Shown: positions 58,150-64,000 of the stretch, piece by piece
Position numbering within the stretch: the first letter of the stretch is position 1
How the letters are laid out: every line of letters starts with the position of its first letter
Assembly: GCA_029891385.1 (NCBI GenBank)
Contig: CM057228.1
Coordinates: 83,998,964 to 84,062,963 of the forward strand
Origin: Erythroxylum novogranatense
Taxonomy: Eukaryota; Streptophyta; Magnoliopsida; Malpighiales; Erythroxylaceae
DNA: 64,000 nt
Direction of reading: 5' to 3'
Made by a program: the position numbers and the translations under genes
Notes under the pieces: model-generated
The model's input: only the letters and a program-made list of their open reading frames with translations
Told to the model about the DNA's origin: nothing
Database searches by the model: none

Positions 58150-59000
58150 ACAGATTTTGCTAATTTGGTCTCATGAAAGTTGAAGATTTTTGTGTTAGCT
58201 TTCTAACGCCACTAAGTATGAATTTTTTTTAATTTTTAGGTTAAAAGTTATGGTTTGTTAATGTTCAGGTGGTAATTCAGCCAAAAATGTGTGTTGGTGG
58301 GCAAATGCTCTAAGTGCATAGGTTTTGTGCTTTTTGTGTTTTGATATTAATTTTGGACTGTTAAGGGTGAAATTGGCTCAAGTGACCTTTTAGAAAGTTG
58401 TAGAGGATTGTTGTAGCTTTCTAATGAGGTATTATATGCGAATTTTGGATGTAAGGATTGTAAGATATAAATTTGTAAAGTTTTGTTATGGTTTAGGTTA
58501 AATGCTGATTTCCTAAACCCTAACTAGACAGCCACATTAATGGGAGGATTTGACCTCGGTATAGATGGAATTTGGTTCTAAGTACTTCTTGAGAATTGTA
58601 GTATATTGTCTGAGATTTTTATTGCTATATGGTATGGAATTTTTTTCCAAGGGGATGTGGAGTTATGAATTTTGAAAGATTGGGTTATTGTTGACAATAA
58701 TTTGGGTAGGCAGAAGCTTTGCTTGAGAATTTGATTTGGTTAGAGATTGAATTGGCTTCTATGTTGCTCATGAAAGTTGTAGAATTTGTTTTTCTCTTTG
58801 ATTGATCTAAAATTTGGAATTTTGGCTAAGGGAATGAAAAGTTATGATTTTTTATAGAAAGTGTTGTTCATTGTGGTAAATGTGTGACTAGGCGGTATCT
58901 TTGAGTGCATTTTGACACCCTTAGAGGTGGAATTGGTTTATGAGCTCTTCTTGAAACTTGTAGGATTTTTCAAGATCTTTCCAATGAGACCTTATTAGTG
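58150..59000 (+). repeat. Degenerate ~180-215-bp repeats in D1
   Basis: CTCATGAAAGTTG(A/T)AGA and variants near 58171, 58390, 58587, 58768 and 58949, with CTTTCTAATGAG and GAGTTATGA words in each unit. Homologous in design to the block in B LTRs. Confidence 0.7.
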
Positions 59001-59119
59001 ATTTTGGACAATTATGTGAAAAGATAGGTTATGTGAAAGACAAGATGGTATATGAATAGGAAGAAAGAAAGGTTATTATGAAATTGGAAAATGAGGTTTA
59101 AAAAAAGAGTTCTGAAACC

Positions 59120-59190
59120 TCGCATCTCATGCGAGGCGACAGATAACCCTCATGAGAGGAGGGCGAGACAGTGGTCTCGCCCTCGCGTCT
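59120..59190 (+). repeat. GC word cluster in D1 intron 1
   Basis: CCTCGCATCTCATGCGAGGC, then GAGGGCGAGACAGTGGTCTCG and CCCTCGCG. The D2 copy (62265-62360) is longer, with CTCGCGAGGGCGA and repeats of GAGGGCGAGA. These can pair into short GC hairpins. Confidence 0.8.
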
Positions 59191-59609
59191 GATATTTTTA
59201 TTTGTTTTCTATTTGATTATTATTTAGTTTGAATTCTAAATGCTATTTTTTCACAAGATAACTTTTCGTCCGACATCGGATTGATCGATTCTTGAGGCAT
59301 CGGATTCAGTATAAAATTTAATTTTATTTATTTTTAAATTGGGAATTTTAGAGCTGAAATTTGGCGCATTGCTTAGGTCAAGTGAGGGACAAGATAATTA
59401 TTTTTCGGTTCAGTATTTTGTTAATAATTGGACCTATAGAGGTCCGAATTGAGTGATTTTGGTGTCAATGAGTTTCTAAAATTTAGAAGAAAATTTTGTA
59501 ATGGAAAATTTTAGTATAATGTCGGAATGTCACGAACATGCATATATGTGCATCATTAACTATTTCTAAGTGTACATTTGGTAATGTTTGAATATTTTAT
59601 TTGGTTTAG

Positions 59610-59672
59610 TGGCGATTTGGAACGTCAACCCACGACGTTCTTTGAGACTTCGAGCATTAACCGGAAGAAAAG
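59610..59672 (+). promoter_or_regulatory. Predicted leader mini-exon in D1
   Basis: Preceded by GGTTTAG and followed by donor GTGAGTGACC. 63 nt here against 67 nt in D2 (62804-62870). The difference is due to small CHG-type losses, such as CCAGG in D2 against CGAG here. Confidence 0.55.
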
Positions 59673-60210
59673 GTGAGTGACCTAAACGATTTCTCAATTC
59701 TTATTTGTTTTATTTATAGTTCGTATGGCGAATAATTGTGGGAATTGTGTCTTGATTATGGATTCGAATGTAAGGTCCGGTGCATTGGGAGATTTTGACA
59801 TAGAAGTACTATTTGTCTGAGAATTTGGGACCTCCGTGTTTAAATGTGATAAATTGTGATCGTGATTTTAATGTGATTAATTGTGAACTATTTGGTTAAA
59901 TGTGATAATTTGGGAATGAGTGTGATGTTGATATTGCTACATTGCGACATATGCATTCCATGCATGAATGCATGGTCAATTAATGACAGTTGTGACCGGA
60001 GCAGCCACCGAGAGCTACAAGCTCAACGTTTATATTTGGGTCTCGAGCCCCACAGTGATTCAAAGCCTCGGGCTCAACGATTAATGCGCCCATATTGAGA
60101 CAGTTCAGAGCCTCAGGCTCAACGATTAATGCGTCCATTTTGGGACAGTTCAGGCGCTCGGTCACAACACCAAAATAAATTTGAAAAAGTGTCACATGCG
60201 CATGTCATAT

Positions 60211-60384
60211 AACTTTGCGTACCGGGTGGGTTTCCCGTGCACCTTAAGAGGCCCGCGACCGCTACCGGGGTGGATTTCCCCTCGGTATTGTCCTCTTTGG
60301 TACTTGGATGAGTCACCACTCGAACCCAAGACCTCAAGGTTTTGTTGCACTTAAGTGCACGCCTCTTACCATTGAGCCACTAAT
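60211..60384 (-). mobile_element. tRNA-derived SINE-like element
   Basis: The minus strand starts AGTGGCTCAATGGTAAGAGG, containing a good RNA polymerase III A box (GGCTCAATGG). A B-box-like GGTTCGAGTGG follows about 50 bases later. The tail runs through GGTGCACGGGAAACCCACC to GGTACGCAAAG. Size and layout fit a plant SINE. It is not a tRNA gene: no acceptor or anticodon stem can be formed around the boxes. It lies exactly between the truncated end of D1 and the start of D2. No clear target duplication was found. Confidence 0.7.
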
Positions 60385-60514
60385 TGTAACATCCCACCCC
60401 CTACGGGAAGGGTAGAATAGTAATTTAGCATAGGATGAGAGTGACTGGGATTAATTAGGATTGTTCATGCATACTGGTATTTGTGAACAGTAAAATTTGT
60501 GCAGATGAAAATAA

Positions 60515-61323
60515 CTGTACATGCATTCATGACATTCTCGGTATTTGTGCCTAATGAAATTTTGTTATGGATAACGTGGTAATTGAGTTTGAAAAATTCA
60601 TTTGAGTGATTCTTTATGTGTCTTATATTTTAAGGGATTTTTAGGAATTTTTTTAGACTTTTCCGGAGAAAATTTTCGGACCGAAAAAATCACCAAGTGG
60701 CAAACCGGTTGATTTTCGGTATGGAAAGTTTCTATCCAATGGCACTACAATAGTGAGTATATTATTTTGGATTTGAAATTAGGACCATTGACATTGAATG
60801 GGTCAAATTAAGGAAATCCTAGTACATATTTTGTCTTTTCCTTATTTTGTTGTTTTTTTAGAAAAATGCCAAGTGTCTTAATGCATTTATAGGTTTTGTC
60901 TTGCTCCCTCCTTTCTCATACTGTACATGCATTCATGACATTCTCGATATTTGTGCCTAATGAAATTTTGTTATGGATAACGTGGTAATTGAGTTTGAAA
61001 AATTCATTTGAGTGATTCTTTGTGTGTCTTATATTTTAAGGAATTTTTAGAAATTTTTCTAGACTTTTCCGGAGAAAATTTTTGGACCGAAAAAATCACC
61101 AAGTGGCGAACCGGTTGATTTTCGGTATGGAAAGTTTCTATCCAATGGCACTACAATAGTGAGTATATTATTTTGGATTTGAAATTAGGACCATTGGAAT
61201 TGAATGGGTCAAATTAAGGAAATCCTAGTACATATTTTGTCTTTTCCTTATTTTGTTGTTTTTTTAGAAAAATGCCAAGTGTCTTAATGCATTTATTGGT
61301 TTTGTCTTGCTCCCTCCTTTCTC
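60515..61323 (+). repeat. 406-bp tandem duplication in D2
   Basis: CTGTACATGCATTCATGACA.. at 60515 recurs at 60921; both copies end in TTGCTCCCTCCTTTCTC (60918 and 61323). The copies differ by only a few bases, so the duplication is young. Confidence 0.93.
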
Positions 61324-61520
61324 CCGAGAGACTGTAGAGCCGCGTAGATCAGATTGGCGAGAGAGGCTATGGCTCAAAGGTCGGTCAGCTGGGATTTCTT
61401 TTGAGATGACCTAGTTAGGATTGCTATTTTTGTCTTGTTGTATATAGTATTTTTGGGTTAAGTGTTCAGGGTGATGTACAGACTGAGAACACTAATAGTT
61501 GTATAAATTGTTGAGTTTGG
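61324..61520 (+). repeat. Displaced distal-LTR fragment
   Basis: CCGAGAGACTGTAGAGCCGC.. to about 61520 corresponds to the region after intron 2 in B LTRs (about 39485-39650: CTGCCGTGTAGA, GAGATGACCTAG words). Here it is followed by middle-LTR sequence, so order is distal then middle: a recombination or template-switch junction. Confidence 0.7.
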
Positions 61521-62264
61521 CTCAAGTGACCTTTTGGAAAGTTGTAGAGGATTGTTGTATCTTTCTAATGAGGTATTATATGCGAATTTTGAATGTAAGG
61601 ATTGTAAGATATAAATTTGTAAATTTTTTTATGGTTTAGGTTAAATGCTGATTTCATAAACCCTAACTGGATAGCCACATTAATGTGAGGATTTGACCTA
61701 GGTAGAGATGGAATTTGGTTCTAAGTCCTCTTGAGAATTGTAGTATATTGTCTGAGATTTTTATTGCTATATGGTATGGAATTTTTTGCCAAGGGGATGT
61801 GGAGTTATGAATTTTGAAAGATTGGGTTATTGTTGAGAATAATTTGGGTAGGCAGAAGATTTGCTTGAGAATTTGATTTGGTTAGAGATTGAATTGGCTT
61901 CTATGTTGCTCATGAAAGTTGTATAATTTGTTTTGATCTTTTGATTGATACAAAATTTGGAATTTTTGGCTTAGGGAATGAAAAGTTATGATTTTTTTAA
62001 GAAAGTGCTGTTCTGTTGTGGTAAATGTGTGACTAGGCAGTATCTTTGAGTGCATTTTTGACACCCTTAGAGGTGGAATTGGTTTATGAGCTCTTCTTGA
62101 AACTTGTAGGATTTTTCAAGATCTTTTTAATGAAACTTAGTTACGATTTTTGGACAATTATGTGAAAAGATAGGTTATGTGAAAGACAAGATGGTATATG
62201 AATAGGAAGAAAGAAAGGTTATTATGAAATTGGAAAATGAGGTTAAAAAAAAAAGAGTTACGAA

Positions 62265-63718
62265 ACCTCGCATCTCGCGAGGGCGATTTTACGAAACCTC
62301 GCATCTTGTGAGGGTGAGACAGTGGTCTCGCCCTCGCGACAAATCACGAGGGCGAGACCCATCTCTGATATTTGTTTTTATTTTTTTATTTGTTTTTATT
62401 TGATTATTATTTAGTTTGAATTCTAAATGCTATTTCTTTTACGCATAACTTTTGCGTCCGACGTCCGATTGACCTGATTCTTGAGGCATCAGATTCGTAT
62501 AAAATTTAATTTCATTTATTTGTAAAATTAGGAATTTTTAGAGCTGAAATTGACGGCGATTGCTTAGGTCGAAGTGAGGGGACCTGATAATTATTTTTCT
62601 GGTCCGTATTTTATTAATAATTGGACCTATAGAGGTCCGAATTGAGTGATTTTGGTATCAATGAGTTTCTAAAATTTAGAAGAAAATTTTGTCACCAAAA
62701 ATTTTAGTATAATGCCGGGAATGTCACGAACATGCATACATGTGCATCATTAACTATTTCTGAGTGTACATTTGGTAATGTTTGAATATTTTGACTGGTT
62801 TAGTGGCGCATTTGGAACGTCAACCCATAGACGTTGCCGAGACTTCCAGGCATTAGCTTCGAAAGCAAAGGTGAGTGACCTAAACGGTTCCTCAATTCTT
62901 ATTTTTTTTATTTATATTTCTGTGGCGAATAATGGTGAGAATTGTGTCTTGATTATGGATTCCGAACAGAAGGTCCAGTGTATTGGGAGATTTTGACATA
63001 GAAGTGCTATTTGTGTGAAAATTTGGGACCTCCGTGTTTAAATGTGATAAATTGTGAACGTGATTTTAATGTGATTAATTGTTAACTATTTGGTTAAATG
63101 TGATAATTTGGGAATGAGTGAGATGTTGATTTTGCTACATTGCGACATATGCATTCCATGCATGAATGCATGGTCAGTTAATGACAGTTGTGACCTGAGC
63201 AGCCACCGAGAGCTACAAGCTCAACGTTTATATTTGGGCCTCGAGCCCCACAGTGATTCAGAGCCTCGGGCTCAACAATTAATGCACCCATATTGGGATA
63301 GTTCAGAGCCTCAGGCTCAACGATTAATGCGCCCATTTTGAGACAGTTCAGGCGCTCGGTCACAACACCAAAATAAATTTAGAAAAGTGTCACATGCGCA
63401 TGTCATATGCATCTGATTTTTAATCTCTTTGATTGAGTGAAAGGTTTATGTTTCTGTGGTACCAATCATTCCGAATGTGAATTATGAAACAATTGGCTTA
63501 TGCTTGAGTGTTTTATGAATTCGATTGGTTATAGATGTCAAATAGAATGAAATGTATCAAATTGTCTATGTTCATGTGAAATTGTGCAATGTGATTAAAT
63601 ATACAACAATGTGAATATATGTTATGTGAAACGATATGTTGCATGAATTGAGTGAACTATCGTTGATGGTTCCTCACTGAGTTCGTAAAACTCACCTAAA
63701 ATTTGCAATTTTTTTCAG
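62265..63718 (+). promoter_or_regulatory. D2 GC words, mini-exon and intron 2 with hairpin series
   Basis: Besides the mini-exon, intron 2 carries GAGCTACAAGCTC, GAGCCTCGGGCTC and GAGCCTCAGGCTC hairpins in series (about 63207-63320). The last two are each followed by AACAATTAATGC/AACGATTAATGC. GAACTATCGTTGATGGTTC and GAGTTCGTAAAACTC precede the acceptor. Matches D1 at 60006-60125. Confidence 0.55.
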
Positions 63719-64000
63719 GACCTAGAAGAATACCCCGTTAGATAACGGGCGTATAGCAACCGCATGCGAGTGAGAAAAGAGGTCGGGATCAGTTCGCGTC
63801 TGCATTAGAGTTTAATAAAAAAATGTACTTTCTGAATTTTTATACAAATGGATAGGTCATGTTGAAAAGTCAACAAACTGAATGAAATTGTATTTACAAA
63901 AGGGCCCCCGTGGTCATTGAACTCACCGATGATTATTTATGTAAATTGTTTTCCGTATAATATATAAAGTATGTGTATGTTTCAAAAAAAAATTTATACT

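Larger units (their letters stand above)
56694..60210 (+). repeat. LTR D1: chromovirus-type LTR, 3'-truncated
   Basis: Starts TGTAACATCCCCTCACC like families A and B. It contains a donor-like GTGAGGG at about 57538, a degenerate 180-215-bp repeat block, a GC word cluster (59120-59190), a mini-exon (59610-59672) with donor GTGAGT at 59673, and the GAGC hairpin cluster (about 60006-60125). It stops at CGCATGTCATAT (60210), where D2 continues with about 3-4 hundred bases more. No element body is attached, so it is a solo or broken LTR inserted in gag of element F. Confidence 0.82.
60385..64000 (+). repeat. LTR D2: rearranged chromovirus-type LTR, runs to window edge
   Basis: Starts TGTAACATCCCACCCCC. 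After a normal first part it contains a 406-bp tandem duplication, then a 200-bp piece that belongs to the distal LTR, then returns to the middle LTR and matches D1 closely from about 61525 to 63400. Predicted mini-exon 62804-62870, donor GTGAGT at 62871, acceptor TTTTTTTCAG ending 63718. A perfect hairpin CCCGTTA-GA-TAACGGG lies at 63734-63749. No LTR end, primer site or gag is reached before 64000. Confidence 0.75.

Noticed and set aside
60361..60384. Possible tRNA gene on the minus strand, from the A-box-like sequence
   Set aside because: No acceptor, anticodon or T stem can be drawn around the A and B boxes, and the B box is imperfect. A SINE head explains it better.

Overview
This looks like a heterochromatic stretch of a plant nuclear genome, probably a eudicot. 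The evidence is the plant chromovirus, Tat/Athila-type, Copia, CACTA, hAT, Tourist, Stowaway and SINE-like sequences, tRNA-iMet primer sites, very AT-rich spacers, and no complete host gene. Almost all of the window is transposable elements inserted into one another. Most boundaries can be fixed from target-site duplications (TSDs), so the insertion order can be read directly.

Layout. 1-8.9 kb is AT-rich DNA with small DNA transposons: a Tourist-like element (3612-5396) split by a non-autonomous hAT (3625-4908, TSD GTTTGGTA), and a second Tourist-like element (6787-8182, TSD TAA). 8.9-12.3 kb is a decayed Ty1/Copia pol with its polypurine tract and the start of a 3' LTR. 12.35-56.7 kb is one minus-strand Tat/Athila-type element (here F). 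Its 3' LTR is split by a solo LTR (E, TSD AGATA). E is split by a plus-strand chromovirus (A, TSD AGGGG). A's integrase is split by a minus-strand chromovirus (C, TSD AGGTT). C's 5' LTR is split by a plus-strand chromovirus (B, TSD ATAAA). The internal region of F is separately split by a 6.3-kb CACTA transposon (48817-55155, TSD TCA). That CACTA carries a Stowaway MITE and pieces of the host gene for the ribosome-biogenesis GTPase LSG1, introns included. 56.7-64 kb holds two further chromovirus-type LTRs (D1, D2) separated by a tRNA-derived SINE-like sequence; D2 is rearranged.

How the parts work. A, B and C carry gag (zinc knuckles), aspartic protease, reverse transcriptase, RNase H, integrase and a C-terminal chromodomain, between LTRs with a tRNA-iMet primer site and a polypurine tract. 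All three are broken by stops and frameshifts. F keeps only gag and protease and has lost RT to integrase.

Three points deserve a second look. First, LTRs of families A, B, C and D share a gene-like leader: a GTAAGT donor, a 67-70 nt mini-exon, a GTGAGT/GTGGGT donor, short hairpins, and a hairpin just before a 3' splice site. Intron 1 in A, C and D holds arrays of short GC-rich palindromic words. Second, the CACTA has captured the 5' part of LSG1, and one exon is present as an inverted duplicate that could form double-stranded RNA. Third, many differences between paired LTRs are CAG or CTG changed to CG or CGA, which looks like a sequencing or consensus artefact at CHG-methylated sites; part of the apparent decay may not be real.
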